From: VFKU01 sp964620045
GTDB lineage: Bacteria; Hydrogenedentota; Hydrogenedentia; Hydrogenedentales; GCA-2746185
Length of the DNA: 64,000 nucleotides
NCBI GenBank assembly: GCA_964620045.1
Contig: CAZUJL010000001.1
Span: forward strand, 248,001-312,000
Direction of reading: 5' to 3'
Shown here: in pieces, positions 45,059 to 54,000 of the stretch
Position numbering within the stretch: the first letter of the stretch is position 1
Layout: each line of letters starts with the position of its first letter
The notes under the pieces: generated by a model
What the model was told of the DNA's origin: nothing
Databases searched by the model: none
Seen by the model: only the letters and a program-made list of their open reading frames with translations
Position numbers and translations under genes: made by a program

Positions 45059-45721
45059 TCAGGACTTGCCCAGAATCCCGTTCCATTTGTCGAGATTCTT
45101 CTTCGTGGCGGCGAACAGGGGCGCGGTATCGCCCACAATCTCGACGCTCTCGATTTTGTCGCCCTGTTTAATGCTGTTGACGACCTTCTGGTCGGCGTCG
45201 CTTTCCACTTTGCCGAAGACGCTGTGCTTGCCGTCGAGCCACGGCGTGGTCACGTGCGTGATGAAAAACTGGCTGCCGTTCGTGCCGGGGCCGGCGTTCG
45301 CCATGGACAGCACGCCCGGGCCGTCGTGGCGCAGGCTCGGGTCGAACTCGTCTTCAAAACGGTAGCCCGGGCCGCCGGTGCCGGTGCCCAGCGGGCAGCC
45401 GCCCTGGATCATGAAATTCGGGATCACGCGGTGGAAGGCTTTGTTGTTGTAGAACCCGTGTTGCGCGAGATTCGCAAAATTCGCGACCGTGATCGGCGTC
45501 TTATCGGCAAACAGCGTCAGACGGATGTCGCCTTTGTTGGTGTGAATGATCGCGCTCAGAGGTTGTACGGCAGCCACGGAAATCTCCTCGTGCGCCGGCG
45601 CCGCCGGCGGGTTCATCCTGGATTCGGTTGGTGCTTCGGGGGTTTTGGGCGAACCGCATGCCGCGAGTCCGCCGGCCAGCATCAGCAGCAGCGCAACGTG
45701 AAAAAACTTACGCGTGTGCAC
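45059..45721 (-). CDS. Cyclophilin-type peptidyl-prolyl isomerase, lipoprotein
   Basis: A 220-residue exported cyclophilin. Lipobox LAAC at residues 19-22; the catalytic domain starts at about 53 with IIHTNKGDIRLTLFADKTPITVANFANLA. The family residues FHRVIPNFMIQGG (Arg in FHRV, Phe), and GPGTNGSQFFITHVTTPWLDGKHSVFGKV, are present. It should speed prolyl isomerisation during folding in the periplasm, tethered to the outer or inner membrane. The start is GTG 45721 after AGGGGA. The C terminus ends in a charged helix (AATKKNLDKWNGIL). Confidence 0.92.
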   Translation of the reverse strand: MHTRKFFHVALLLMLAGGLAACGSPKTPEAPTESRMNPPAAPAHEEISVAAVQPLSAIIHTNKGDIRLTLFADKTPITVANFANLAQHGFYNNKAFHRVIPNFMIQGGCPLGTGTGGPGYRFEDEFDPSLRHDGPGVLSMANAGPGTNGSQFFITHVTTPWLDGKHSVFGKVESDADQKVVNSIKQGDKIESVEIVGDTAPLFAATKKNLDKWNGILGKS

Positions 45722-45782
45722 GATGTTTGTCCCCTGCGCGCATGGTACGCACGGGGGCTGGCGGCGATCAAATACCGGCGGC

Positions 45783-47675
45783 TTAGTCGCCGCTCAGCAG
45801 CTTCTGCCGCGCCTTCTCGGCATCGGGATGCGAGAGCGAGGCCAGACCGGCCGCGATGCGCTCGCGCTGCTCCGGCGTCTGTGCCGATTCGGCAAGGTTG
45901 CTGTACACCTTCAACTTCTTGTCCTCGGGCACGGCTGCGCCATTTTCGAGCTGCGCCAGCGCGCCTTCGACGGCGAGCGAACGAATGGCGGGGTCCTTGT
46001 CGGAACGCGCGACGCGCTCAAGCGTGTCGAGCGGCGACGGATTCGGCCAGCCGGCCAGCGTTTCCACGGCGGCTCGCTGCACGCGGCCGCTCGGCTTTTT
46101 GGCGGTGGCTTCCAGCGCGGGCAGGCCCGAGTCGTCGGCAATCGCGCCAAGAATCGAGACCAGCGTGAGCTTTACGCCTTCGTTCACGCCGGAGCCGGTG
46201 AGGGCCTTTGACGCGGCAGAGGTACGCGCCGAGCCTTCGGGCGAGCGGCGCGCGACCATGATGATCGACTGGCCGATCGCGGCGCGTTCGTCATCGGCCC
46301 ATTCGTCGTTCATCATCGTCACCATCGGCCCGAGTTCCGCCGCGGTGCCGATGCTGCCGAGCGCTTTCAAGGCTTCGAGCCGCACAAGCTTCACGTCGCG
46401 CTCGGCGATGCGCAGCAGGACGGGCACGGCTTCGTGAGATTGGCGCTGCGCGAGGGTCTTGATGGCTTCCGCGCGCACGGTGTTGTCCGCGCTCATCGCG
46501 GCCACGATCAATTCGTCCGTCAGATCGGGATGGTCGAGCTTGGCGAGCGCTTCGCGCGCGAGCGCCTGTTCCTGTTCGCTGCCGGTGACGACCGCCTTCA
46601 ACAATACTTGTACCGACTCAGGATGATTAAAACGGCCGAGCGAATCGAGCGCGGCGAGGCGCACGGTCGGGATGCGACTCTGCGCGGCGAGCAACACGGT
46701 TTCGAGGGCCGCGTCGTCGCGCCGATCGCCCAGCGCCCGCAGCAGCACGGCCTGATTTTCCGGCGTCAGATCGGGATAAGCCTGAATAAACGCCATCGTG
46801 GCGCGGCGGCCGGGCACCGTGTGCGCTTCGGCGGCGGCCACGTTTTCCAGTTCCGGAATGCCGCCCGTGAGCGCTTCGATGATCGTGGGTACGGCCTCTT
46901 CGCCCTTCGCCTTGATCAGTCCGCGCAATCCTTCGGCCTGGACTTCCACCGGTTCGAAGTCGAGCAGCAACCCTTCAAACAATAGCGTCGCCGTCGCTTT
47001 GTCGCCGCTCGCCAGCGAATTCCACCCACACTGCAAATAGGCTTCCGTGGCCGCGGGGCGCATCTTGCGCGAGAGGTTCTTGCGGCACCAGTCGAGCGCC
47101 TTCATCGATTCCGGCCCCGGGATTTTCCCGAGCGCGGTCAACGCGATCTCCGTGGTGCGCGCGTCGCCGTCCTCGGCCCAATCGCGCAGCGGCGGAACGC
47201 CAGCCGGATCTTTCCGGTTGCCCAAGGCTTCAAGAATGCGCGCAAGGCGATCGCCCTTGGCCGTTTTGGCGGCCTCGACGAGAACCTTTTCCGCGCGCGG
47301 ATGCTTGATCAGCTCCAGCCCCGTGCACGCGAGGTCCCAGGTATCCGCGCGGCCCAGCATGCGCTCCAGCGCGGGAACCGTGTCTTCGTCGCAGAAGCGA
47401 TACAACTGACCGGCGGCGAATTCCTTGGCCGGACGCGACACGCCTTGTGCATCGAGCACGCTGATGAGGCGCTGTTCAGCGTCGACGCGCACTTTATATT
47501 CCGCGAGCGCGCTGTCGACGTAAGCACGAATGGTTTTGTGGGCGCTGGTTTCCTTGCCGCCGCTCCAGCCGCGCAGGGAGTCGAATGCTTTATTGATGTC
47601 GCCCTGGGCCCATGCGCCCGACGAGGCACACACCGCCACCACGAACGCTGCCGCGAAAATGCCGAGTTTTTGCAT
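45783..47675 (-). CDS. Exported HEAT-repeat protein
   Basis: A 630-residue exported protein: signal peptide MQKLGIFAAAFVVAVCASSGAWA, then almost entirely HEAT/PBS-lyase-like repeats of about 30 residues (for example VRLAALDSLGRFNHPESVQVLLKAV, DNTVRAEAIKTLAQRQSHEAVPVLLRIAE, KLVRLEALKALGSIGTAAELGPMV, AIRSLAVEGALAQLENG). Such solenoids bind partners; phycobilin lyases and several regulatory scaffolds use the fold. No catalytic motif is visible. GGGGGA precedes ATG 47675. A second, cytoplasmic-looking HEAT protein is encoded 99 bp upstream. Function unknown. Confidence 0.8.
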   Translation of the reverse strand: MQKLGIFAAAFVVAVCASSGAWAQGDINKAFDSLRGWSGGKETSAHKTIRAYVDSALAEYKVRVDAEQRLISVLDAQGVSRPAKEFAAGQLYRFCDEDTVPALERMLGRADTWDLACTGLELIKHPRAEKVLVEAAKTAKGDRLARILEALGNRKDPAGVPPLRDWAEDGDARTTEIALTALGKIPGPESMKALDWCRKNLSRKMRPAATEAYLQCGWNSLASGDKATATLLFEGLLLDFEPVEVQAEGLRGLIKAKGEEAVPTIIEALTGGIPELENVAAAEAHTVPGRRATMAFIQAYPDLTPENQAVLLRALGDRRDDAALETVLLAAQSRIPTVRLAALDSLGRFNHPESVQVLLKAVVTGSEQEQALAREALAKLDHPDLTDELIVAAMSADNTVRAEAIKTLAQRQSHEAVPVLLRIAERDVKLVRLEALKALGSIGTAAELGPMVTMMNDEWADDERAAIGQSIIMVARRSPEGSARTSAASKALTGSGVNEGVKLTLVSILGAIADDSGLPALEATAKKPSGRVQRAAVETLAGWPNPSPLDTLERVARSDKDPAIRSLAVEGALAQLENGAAVPEDKKLKVYSNLAESAQTPEQRERIAAGLASLSHPDAEKARQKLLSGD

Positions 47676-47774
47676 GGTATCCCCCGATACCGGCCGGATG
47701 TGATGCACAGAGCACGCTGCCCCCGTGCATTACATATAGTGTAACACGATATTTGGCCCCGCGACGGGTCGCGA

Positions 47775-48788
47775 TCACTCGGTCGGCGGCTCAAAGGCCT
47801 TGCGGTAGGCCTGCATCAATCCGCGGCTTTGGCGGCTCTCGATCACGTGTTTCACCTTGGCAGTACGGGCCGGAGTTTCGCGGAAGACCGCGAGCGCATC
47901 GAGCAGGAAGCCGGCGTGCACTTCCGGCACATTCACGAGCGCGTCGAGCAAAAATTGGAAGGCTTCATCGGAGCGCACCAGCGCAATGGCAAGTGCGAGC
48001 GGTTCGCGCGGCTCCCATTTCACGTTCCAGCGCCAGCGTTCGCAGAGCAATTCCAGCGCTTCAGGCTTGCGCGACTCGCCCAAGGCCAGCGCGGCGGCGC
48101 GCACACGTTCGGGATCGCCGTCGCGAAGATAACCTGCGATGAAATCGAAGGACTCGTCCGGCGCGATTTTCATCAGCGCCTGAAACGCATCCATCTCGAT
48201 GCCGCGCTCGGGATCGCGCACGTCGTAGATGCGCTTTTCCGGCGCGCCCAGATCGGGCGGCGGGCCGATTTTCGCGCGCAGCAGCAACTCCGAGCGTTCT
48301 TCGGGCGCATTCGCGAGCGTCTCGACCGCGATGGCGCGCGTCATCGCCTCGGAATCGGCCAGCAACGCCGCGTGCCATCGAAACGCGTCGTGGTGGCCCA
48401 TCGCGATCAGGCCGCGGCCGCACATCGCGCGCAGCGTGGCGGCGGTGTCGACGGGCCCACCGAAGGCGGGCTCCATCTGGACATGCCGCACGCCTGCCAG
48501 AAAAATATCCCACGCGGGCTCGCCGAAACCTATCAGGCAATTCGCGATCGCGAGTTTCGCGGAACACCCCGGATCGCGCTTGAGGCAGTCGCTCATGAAG
48601 TATGGAAAGGCCTTGATCAGTTCCGGCGCGACGCTTGTGATATTGCGCGACTCCGCGAGCGCGACGGCCTTGCCGACCACGAAATTGCTTTTGTGCGTCA
48701 GCAACAGACGCAGTTCAGTCTCAATACTCTGCGCGGGGTCCGTGTCGGCGAGCGCGGCGAGGACCGCCAGCGCGTCCTCGGTGCTCAT
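47775..48788 (-). CDS. HEAT-repeat protein of unknown function (cytoplasmic)
   Basis: A 337-residue HEAT-repeat protein without a signal peptide (starts MSTEDALAVLAALADTDPAQSIETELRLLL). Repeats include NFVVGKAVALAESRNITSVAPELIKAF, AMTRAIAVETLANAPEERSELLLRA and DPERVRAAALALGESRKPEALELLCER. The sequence is distinct from the exported HEAT protein after it. It starts 14 bp after aroK and ends 99 bp before the exported HEAT protein, so it belongs to the GNAT-aroK-HEAT transcription unit. No function can be named. Confidence 0.72.
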   Translation of the reverse strand: MSTEDALAVLAALADTDPAQSIETELRLLLTHKSNFVVGKAVALAESRNITSVAPELIKAFPYFMSDCLKRDPGCSAKLAIANCLIGFGEPAWDIFLAGVRHVQMEPAFGGPVDTAATLRAMCGRGLIAMGHHDAFRWHAALLADSEAMTRAIAVETLANAPEERSELLLRAKIGPPPDLGAPEKRIYDVRDPERGIEMDAFQALMKIAPDESFDFIAGYLRDGDPERVRAAALALGESRKPEALELLCERWRWNVKWEPREPLALAIALVRSDEAFQFLLDALVNVPEVHAGFLLDALAVFRETPARTAKVKHVIESRQSRGLMQAYRKAFEPPTE

Positions 48789-48802
48789 GCGCGCCACCGC
48801 GC

Positions 48803-49321
48803 TTATTCCGGCAGTCGCGCGAGGGCCGCGATCGTGCGCTCGACGACGGCGTCGTGGCCGAGGCCCGTGCACGCAATGGTGAGGTCGGCGTACTTCTCAT
48901 ACAACGGCTGGCGCTCGCGATAGACCTCGGCGAAAGTCTGGCCGGGGCCCATCACAATGCCGCGCGAATCAAGGTTGGTCACGCGCCGCTCCAGCGCGTC
49001 GACGGGCAGATACAAATACACGGCGGCGCCGTTGGCTTTGAGGTGCGCCATTGCGCGCGGGCTATAAACGACGCTGCCTCCGGTGGCAATCACGGCACCG
49101 CGCGTGTGGAGCGTCAACATGTGCTTCTCTTCCAGCGCACGGAACGCGTCCACCCCATCGCGATCGAGAATGTCCTGCAGACGGCGGCCTTCGGAGGCCT
49201 GAATCACGAGATCCGTATCAAGGAACGTGCGCGACAGTGCCTTGGCGAGCAACACACCGACCGTGCTCTTCCCCGCGCCGGCCATGCCGATGAGCACGAT
49301 GTTCCGGCCGGGCGCGATCAT
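48803..49321 (-). CDS. aroK: Shikimate kinase
   Basis: A 172-residue shikimate kinase (shikimate plus ATP to shikimate-3-phosphate, aromatic amino acid pathway, cytoplasm). The P-loop is GMAGAGKST (12-20); the Asp of LDTDLVIQ and the GGSVVYSPRAM segment bind shikimate; LPVDALERRVTNLDSRGI is the LID region with the arginine. The start ATG 49321 lies two bases past the upstream acetyltransferase stop. A 47-codon open extension upstream has no similarity. No other aro gene is near. Confidence 0.9.
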   Translation of the reverse strand: MIAPGRNIVLIGMAGAGKSTVGVLLAKALSRTFLDTDLVIQASEGRRLQDILDRDGVDAFRALEEKHMLTLHTRGAVIATGGSVVYSPRAMAHLKANGAAVYLYLPVDALERRVTNLDSRGIVMGPGQTFAEVYRERQPLYEKYADLTIACTGLGHDAVVERTIAALARLPE

Positions 49322-49323
49322 GG

Positions 49324-49830
49324 TCAGGGGATCGACTTCTCGTACCAGCCGATATCCCAATACTTGCCGAACTTGTGGCCGACTTCGGCGAGCGATCCTT
49401 TCAGGCGAAACCCAAGGCGCTCGTGCAGCGCAACCGATGGATCGTTCGGCAGCGCGATGCACGCGATCGCGCGGTGCACGTCACGTTGCGCGAGGCGCTT
49501 GAATAAATCGGTGTATAGTGCGGTGCCGATGCCGCCGCGCTGCGCGTTGCGATCGACGTAGACCGTCGTCTCGACGGTGGAATCGTAAGCCTTGCGTCCG
49601 CGAAACACGGTGCTGTACGCGTAGCCCACGACAATGCCGGCACGTTCCGCGACAACCATCTGGTGACGGTGCTCCGGACAAAACTGCCGGAACCACACGC
49701 GCCGCTGATCAGGCGTGTAGGAATCGACATCGAACGTCACCGTCGTGTTTGCGACGTAGTAGTTGTAGATTTCGGTGATCGCGGGAACGTCTTTTTCCAA
49801 CGCTGTCCGGATCTGAAACGCTTGCGCCAA
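49324..49830 (-). CDS. GNAT acetyltransferase (phosphinothricin acetyltransferase-like)
   Basis: A 168-residue acetyltransferase from a TTG at 49830 (GAGGGG seven bases upstream). IRTALEKDVPAITEIYNYYVANTTVTFD is the Pat/Bar family N terminus; VERNAQRGGIGTALYTDLFKRL-like residues (YVDRNAQRGGIGTALYTDLF) form the acetyl-CoA P-loop; CIALPNDPSVALHERLGFRLKGSLAEVGHKFGKYWDIGWYEK is the family end. Members acetylate amino-acid-like amines. A GTG at 49878 would add 16 unlike residues. First of the GNAT-aroK-HEAT unit. Confidence 0.85.
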   Translation of the reverse strand: MAQAFQIRTALEKDVPAITEIYNYYVANTTVTFDVDSYTPDQRRVWFRQFCPEHRHQMVVAERAGIVVGYAYSTVFRGRKAYDSTVETTVYVDRNAQRGGIGTALYTDLFKRLAQRDVHRAIACIALPNDPSVALHERLGFRLKGSLAEVGHKFGKYWDIGWYEKSIP

Positions 49831-49996
49831 TTCAGTGCCCCTCGGGAATTTTCGGGCAGAGTGTAGCACAGGCAGCAAATATCCCTCTCGTTCGGGGCGT
49901 TTCGCGGAAATGTGTACCGATTACGCGGGTGTTACCCCAACCGTGAACGCAACGGCGGAGGGATGCACCTGGGCCCAGACGCATCTGCGTAGCGCA

Positions 49997-50524
49997 TCAC
50001 GTTTCGTCGCGCAGGCGTCCGTAAGCCAGGCAATCGCCCCATTGGCCGCTCCGATGCACCGCGCGGCGTAAGCGTCCTTCCAGGCGAAACCCGTTCTTCT
50101 CAAGCACGCGCTGTGAAGCCGTGTTCCAGTCGTACACAAACGACTGCACACGCTGCGCGTCCAATTTCTCGAAGGCGTGCGTTACCACCAGGTCCACCGC
50201 GGCACTCACGATGCCGCGGCCCCAGTATTCTTCGCCGAGCCAATAGCCCATCTCGCAGGTGTACGGAGACCACAGCGGGCGCGGATAAAGTCCGATGCCG
50301 CCGCACACGACATCGTCGATCGTGATCGCGCAGCGCACTTCGGTTTCGGGCGAGCCTGCGCAACTCGCTATCCACGCTTCGGCGTCGGCGAGCGTGTATG
50401 GACTGGGGAACGTGGCCACGAGGTTGCGCGCGATGGCCGGGTTGTTCCCCACGCGTGACAAAGCCTCAGCATCGCCTTCGCGATACGGCCGCAGACAGAA
50501 TCCTTTTCCCTGAAGCACCGGCAT
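49997..50524 (-). CDS. GNAT acetyltransferase (RimJ/RimL type)
   Basis: A 175-residue acetyltransferase: LRPYREGDAEALSRVGNNPAIARNL, GGIGLYPRPLWSPYTCEMGYWLGEEYWGRGIVSAAVDLVVTHAF with the acetyl-CoA loop EEYWGRGI, and VYDWNTASQRVLEKNGFRLEGRLRRAVHRSGQWGDCLAYGRL, the usual C terminus. AAGGACG precedes ATG 50524. This is the third RimJ/RimL-type or GNAT gene in the window with unknown substrate. Its terminator and the next gene's terminator share the spacer. Confidence 0.85.
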   Translation of the reverse strand: MPVLQGKGFCLRPYREGDAEALSRVGNNPAIARNLVATFPSPYTLADAEAWIASCAGSPETEVRCAITIDDVVCGGIGLYPRPLWSPYTCEMGYWLGEEYWGRGIVSAAVDLVVTHAFEKLDAQRVQSFVYDWNTASQRVLEKNGFRLEGRLRRAVHRSGQWGDCLAYGRLRDET

Positions 50525-50570
50525 GGCACGTCGTCCTTTTTGCAGGATAGATGCAGTATGCGCACCGGGC

Positions 50571-50601
50571 GACAAAAAAGTAAGAGCGGGCCGAAGCCCG
50601 C
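50571..50601 (-). terminator. Terminator of the first DUF1559-type prepilin gene
   Basis: On the minus strand GCGGGC (50601-50596) pairs with GCCCGC (50591-50586) around TTCG, followed by TCTTACTTTTTTG. The TTACTTTTTT tail matches the amtB-glnK terminator. Confidence 0.88.
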
Positions 50602-50626
50602 CCTGAAGTGCCTTGCCGGGATTGGC

Positions 50627-51619
50627 TTATAGGTGGTCCGTGCCCGGCCAGGGGACGTCCTGATGGAAGCCGCTTTCCAGTCCTTCTTCGCCGGCGCCAA
50701 AGATGTGATTGGCAATGTGAATCGCGATGCCCGCGCCGTTCAGCGGAAACACGCCGCCGATCGGCAGCGACAGCGGCGGCTCGAGGACCACGCCGGGGTT
50801 CTGCGGCATGTACTTATGGAAGTCCACGTGCCCATCCAGGAACAACACGTTCGCGCCGCCGGGCGCGTGGTTGTAGCTCTCGACTTTGTCGGCGATGTTA
50901 TCGCTCATCAGCATGATGCTGGACTGCGCCTGCGCGCTCGCGCCGGGATTGTTGATGTCCGTGATGTAAATCCGCTCGATGCCTTCGCGCAGACGGTGCG
51001 CAATGTCGAAGCGGCCGGTGTCGTCGAGCGGCACGGCGAATTGCCAGTCATCGTGCACAACAAAAGCGTTGGCGTACATCAGTGTGCCGAAGGCCTGAAT
51101 GCTGGCAAAGAAATTCTGGATCTGCGGTGCGGTCTCGAACATCGAATTCGGCAAGGCGTACCCAATGTACACATACGGGTGATCCAGAATCTCACAGGGT
51201 TCCACTCGCCCGCTGTTCGTGAAGCCCGGCGTATCGATGAAGTTGTCGGAGATTATGTTGCCCTTGTCGTAACTCTGGATGGTGTCGCCGGTCAGCGAGA
51301 TCGAACTCGGGCAGCGCAGTACTTCGAGATCGGGCAGGTATTCCGGATACATCTGCTCGCCGTCGAAGATCGTCTCGAAGGCCGTCACGAGCCCGTTGCA
51401 GCGGCGAGTCTTCATCGTGGGCATCACGTCGCCCCGGCTCTCGCCGGCGTACATCTTCATCGCGAGGCCCATTTGCTTGAGGTTGTTCGCACAACTCGCG
51501 CGGCGCGCCGCCTCGCGGGCGCGCGCCAGCGCCGGCAGCAGAATCGCCGCCAGAATGCCGATGAGGGCAATAACGACAAGCAGTTCGATCAGCGTGAATC
51601 CACGGGCCCGGCATCGCAT
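50627..51619 (-). CDS. DUF1559-type prepilin-like exported protein 1
   Basis: A 330-residue protein with a prepilin start (MRCRARG, then FTLIELLVVIALIGILAAIL) and the extended helix LPALARAREAARRASCANNLKQMG typical of H-X9-DG (DUF1559/SBP_bac_10-like) proteins. The hallmark near the C terminus is SYNHAPGGANVLFLDGHVDF (H-x9-D-G-H). The middle region is unique. These proteins, numerous in Planctomycetes and related bacteria, are processed like type II/IV pseudopilins and of unknown role. GGAGAAGG precedes ATG 51619. Paralogue at 52993-53949 shares both ends, including LREGIER-x-x-ITDINNPGASAQAQS. Confidence 0.88.
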   Translation of the reverse strand: MRCRARGFTLIELLVVIALIGILAAILLPALARAREAARRASCANNLKQMGLAMKMYAGESRGDVMPTMKTRRCNGLVTAFETIFDGEQMYPEYLPDLEVLRCPSSISLTGDTIQSYDKGNIISDNFIDTPGFTNSGRVEPCEILDHPYVYIGYALPNSMFETAPQIQNFFASIQAFGTLMYANAFVVHDDWQFAVPLDDTGRFDIAHRLREGIERIYITDINNPGASAQAQSSIMLMSDNIADKVESYNHAPGGANVLFLDGHVDFHKYMPQNPGVVLEPPLSLPIGGVFPLNGAGIAIHIANHIFGAGEEGLESGFHQDVPWPGTDHL

Positions 51620-51710
51620 ATACCTTCTCCTAGTCTGGTATGCAATATGATCTGTTTATATTTCGTAATACCATGATACGACAAAATTCCATAAAGTAAT
51701 ACTCGATGTC

Positions 51711-51755
51711 AAGAACAAAAATCCCGCGCCGGTTCTCACATCCGGCGCGGGATTT
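51711..51755 (-). terminator. Terminator of the sialidase-like gene
   Basis: On the minus strand AAATCCCGCGCCGG (51755-51742) pairs with CCGGCGCGGGATTT (51732-51719) around a nine-base loop, and TTTTTGTTCTT follows. A 14-bp stem; strong terminator nine bases after the stop. Confidence 0.92.
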
Positions 51756-51763
51756 CGTTCCGA

Positions 51764-52972
51764 TTAGTTAGCGGGGCGAATCAACTCGGACAGATCGCGG
51801 GCCACAATCGTCTTCGCTTCGGGTGACAACGATGTGTACACAAGGTAGGCCTGTTTACTGTTCGCCACGATGCGCGGGTACTCGCCGGAATCGCCGAGGC
51901 GGGTGGGATCGCCCCACGCCTCCGCCGTGCGCACGCGGCCTTCGATGTGCTGGTCGCCGCCGCGCGTGCATTGGTACGCCACGAGCACGCGGCCGTCGGG
52001 CAGCGTGCCGACGGCGGGATGCGCGATGCCCGTCATCTGTTCGTCCATGCCTTGCACGAGTTCCCGCTCGGAAAATTTCGGTGTGCCCATCGACGCGCGC
52101 GCCGCATACACGCCGCGCGGATTCCCGCTGTACCACGCCGCCCACACTTCGTCCTTTGGCGCGAGCGCGAAGCGCGGTCCGGTGTCCGGACATCCCGTCA
52201 CCACCCAGCGATCGCGCGAGATGCGGCTGGGCGGTCCAAACTTCGCGGTGTCCGCCGTCATGCGCGTGAGGTACATATCGCGCACGTTCATCTCGTCCAC
52301 GTCGCGGTAGCCCAACCACATCGAGCCGTCCGGCATGCGCAAGAGTTCCGTCGCGCAGCACTCGCAGGCCTTCTCGTCGAAAACCGTCGACGTAAACGCG
52401 CCATCGCGTCGCACGGCCGTACGCACGCCGACCGCGGAACTGTCGGAGTGGCCTTCCAACCATGAGAGCACGAGTTCGCCCGCGGCGTTTTCCTTCATCG
52501 CGGCGCAGGAGCGGTACACCGCCACGCCCGGCTCGCCAAGTAGCGCCGGCGGCGACCACGTCTTCCCACCGTCGCTGGAGGACACATACCGCAGCTCCAC
52601 AGGAGCGCCTTCGCCCTCCTGCACGCTCGCGCGCACGGTGTACAGCACGTGCACCACACCGTCCTGCGTTACTTCCACCTTCGGCGGCGACTCCGGCCAG
52701 TGCGAGAGCGCGTCGTCTGGCGCGGATATCACGGACTCCACCGGCGCGTCGCCAAACATCTGCCGGTAGTGCACGCGCTTCGCATGGCCATCGTCGGCAA
52801 CGAACACCAGGTGCAGTGTGCCGTCCTCCGTCAGCCGCGCAAAGGGCATGCTCTCCCCCGGCACCGCTTTCGGCATCGCGTGCGCGCTGTGCTCGTGTTC
52901 CTGCGCGGCGCACACGCCCGCAACCAGCAACACGCACAGCATCGCGCCGCGCATTCTGATTTGTGTCCACAT
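51764..52972 (-). CDS. Exported sialidase/BNR-fold protein with His-rich start and CECC motif
   Basis: A 402-residue exported beta-propeller protein. Signal peptide MWTQIRMRGAMLCVLLVAGVCAA is followed by a His-rich stretch QEHEHSAHAM (24-33), a likely metal site. An Asp-box SSDGGKTWSPP (132-142) marks the sialidase/BNR fold; the cysteine cluster Cys203-Glu-Cys205-Cys206 (KACECCATEL) is unusual and suggests metal or redox binding. None of the Arg triad or Tyr of true sialidases is obvious. The gene starts 20 bp after the DUF1559-type prepilin and is co-transcribed. Role unknown; a copper or other metal link is inferred from the His and Cys clusters and the neighbours. Confidence 0.78.
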   Translation of the reverse strand: MWTQIRMRGAMLCVLLVAGVCAAQEHEHSAHAMPKAVPGESMPFARLTEDGTLHLVFVADDGHAKRVHYRQMFGDAPVESVISAPDDALSHWPESPPKVEVTQDGVVHVLYTVRASVQEGEGAPVELRYVSSSDGGKTWSPPALLGEPGVAVYRSCAAMKENAAGELVLSWLEGHSDSSAVGVRTAVRRDGAFTSTVFDEKACECCATELLRMPDGSMWLGYRDVDEMNVRDMYLTRMTADTAKFGPPSRISRDRWVVTGCPDTGPRFALAPKDEVWAAWYSGNPRGVYAARASMGTPKFSERELVQGMDEQMTGIAHPAVGTLPDGRVLVAYQCTRGGDQHIEGRVRTAEAWGDPTRLGDSGEYPRIVANSKQAYLVYTSLSPEAKTIVARDLSELIRPAN

Positions 52973-52992
52973 GGCTCGATACTCCCGCAGGC

Positions 52993-53949
52993 TCAGCCGC
53001 CCCACAAGTGTTCCCACAAGATCGCGATGCCGCGGGCCACCGGCGCCGCCGACGGATACCGCGCGAAGTCCACATGCCCATCCAGATACAACACATTCGA
53101 GCCGCCCGGCACGTGATTCATTTCCACCGCGTTGCCGGAAATCTTGTCGGCGTAGATCCACACCTGGCTCTGCGCCTGCGCGCTCGCGCCGGGGTTGTTG
53201 ATGTCCGTAATCAGTGCGCGCTCGATGCCCTCGCGCAACCGGTACACCGTGTTCGACTCTCCGTTGCCGAGGAACACCGGCGGCGAAATCGTCGCGGCCG
53301 CGGTGCTCAGGTCGACGTCTTCGGTCACCTGATAGGTGTTCAGCACCGACTCAAAAAAATACACCAACTGCGAGGGCGATGTGCCGTTCACCGTTTCGTC
53401 GCCCCACAACGAGTTTGGATCGCTCTGGTGATCGGTGTCGTTCGCCTTGTCGAGCACAAACCCCGTGTACCAGTAGACCTTCTCCAGAATCCAGCGGCCG
53501 CGGCTGAAGTCGGTGTTGCCGTAATCCGTGCCGGTGCATGCGTACGGAAAGATCGGCTGGTGCGTGGTCGGGTGAAACATATCGTCCTTCCCGACGTTGT
53601 TGCTGGAGGGGCACACAAACAAGTTACCGTCCGTAAGGTACTCGGGGTAAATCGCTTCCATCTTCGGTATCCAGTTCCAATCCTGCGTCATGTGGTCGTA
53701 CACAGGCGGCACCGTCTCGCAATCATAGACCCGGATATCGCCCGCGCCGTTGGGCGGATACAGCTCGCCTTTCGTCTCACTGGCGTACATCTTGAAAATA
53801 ATCCCGAACTGCTTGAGGTTGTTCGCGCAGCTCGCGCGGCGGGCGGCCTCGCGGGCACGCGCCAGCGCCGGCAGCAGAATCGCCGCCAGAATGCCGATGA
53901 TCGCAATGACCACCAGCAATTCAATCAAAGTAAATCCACGTTTCTTCAT
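52993..53949 (-). CDS. DUF1559-type prepilin-like exported protein 2
   Basis: A 318-residue protein: MKKRG then FTLIELLVVIAIIGILAAIL, LPALARAREAARRASCANNLKQFG, and a C-terminal H-X9-DG block EMNHVPGGSNVLYLDGHVDF. The long stretch with DWNWIPKMEAIYPEYLTDGNLFVCPSS is shared in form with protein 1 (EQMYPEYLPDLEVLRCPSS), suggesting a common ligand or pilus platform. Its N-terminal 45 residues are almost identical to those of the paralogue, so gene conversion or recent duplication is likely. AGGAGAACGG precedes ATG 53949. It is translated just ahead of the CECC protein. Confidence 0.88.
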   Translation of the reverse strand: MKKRGFTLIELLVVIAIIGILAAILLPALARAREAARRASCANNLKQFGIIFKMYASETKGELYPPNGAGDIRVYDCETVPPVYDHMTQDWNWIPKMEAIYPEYLTDGNLFVCPSSNNVGKDDMFHPTTHQPIFPYACTGTDYGNTDFSRGRWILEKVYWYTGFVLDKANDTDHQSDPNSLWGDETVNGTSPSQLVYFFESVLNTYQVTEDVDLSTAAATISPPVFLGNGESNTVYRLREGIERALITDINNPGASAQAQSQVWIYADKISGNAVEMNHVPGGSNVLYLDGHVDFARYPSAAPVARGIAILWEHLWGG

Positions 53950-54000
53950 GACCGTTCTCCTGAAAACTTAAATGAAATTAGACACGCTTCGGGCGAGGTG

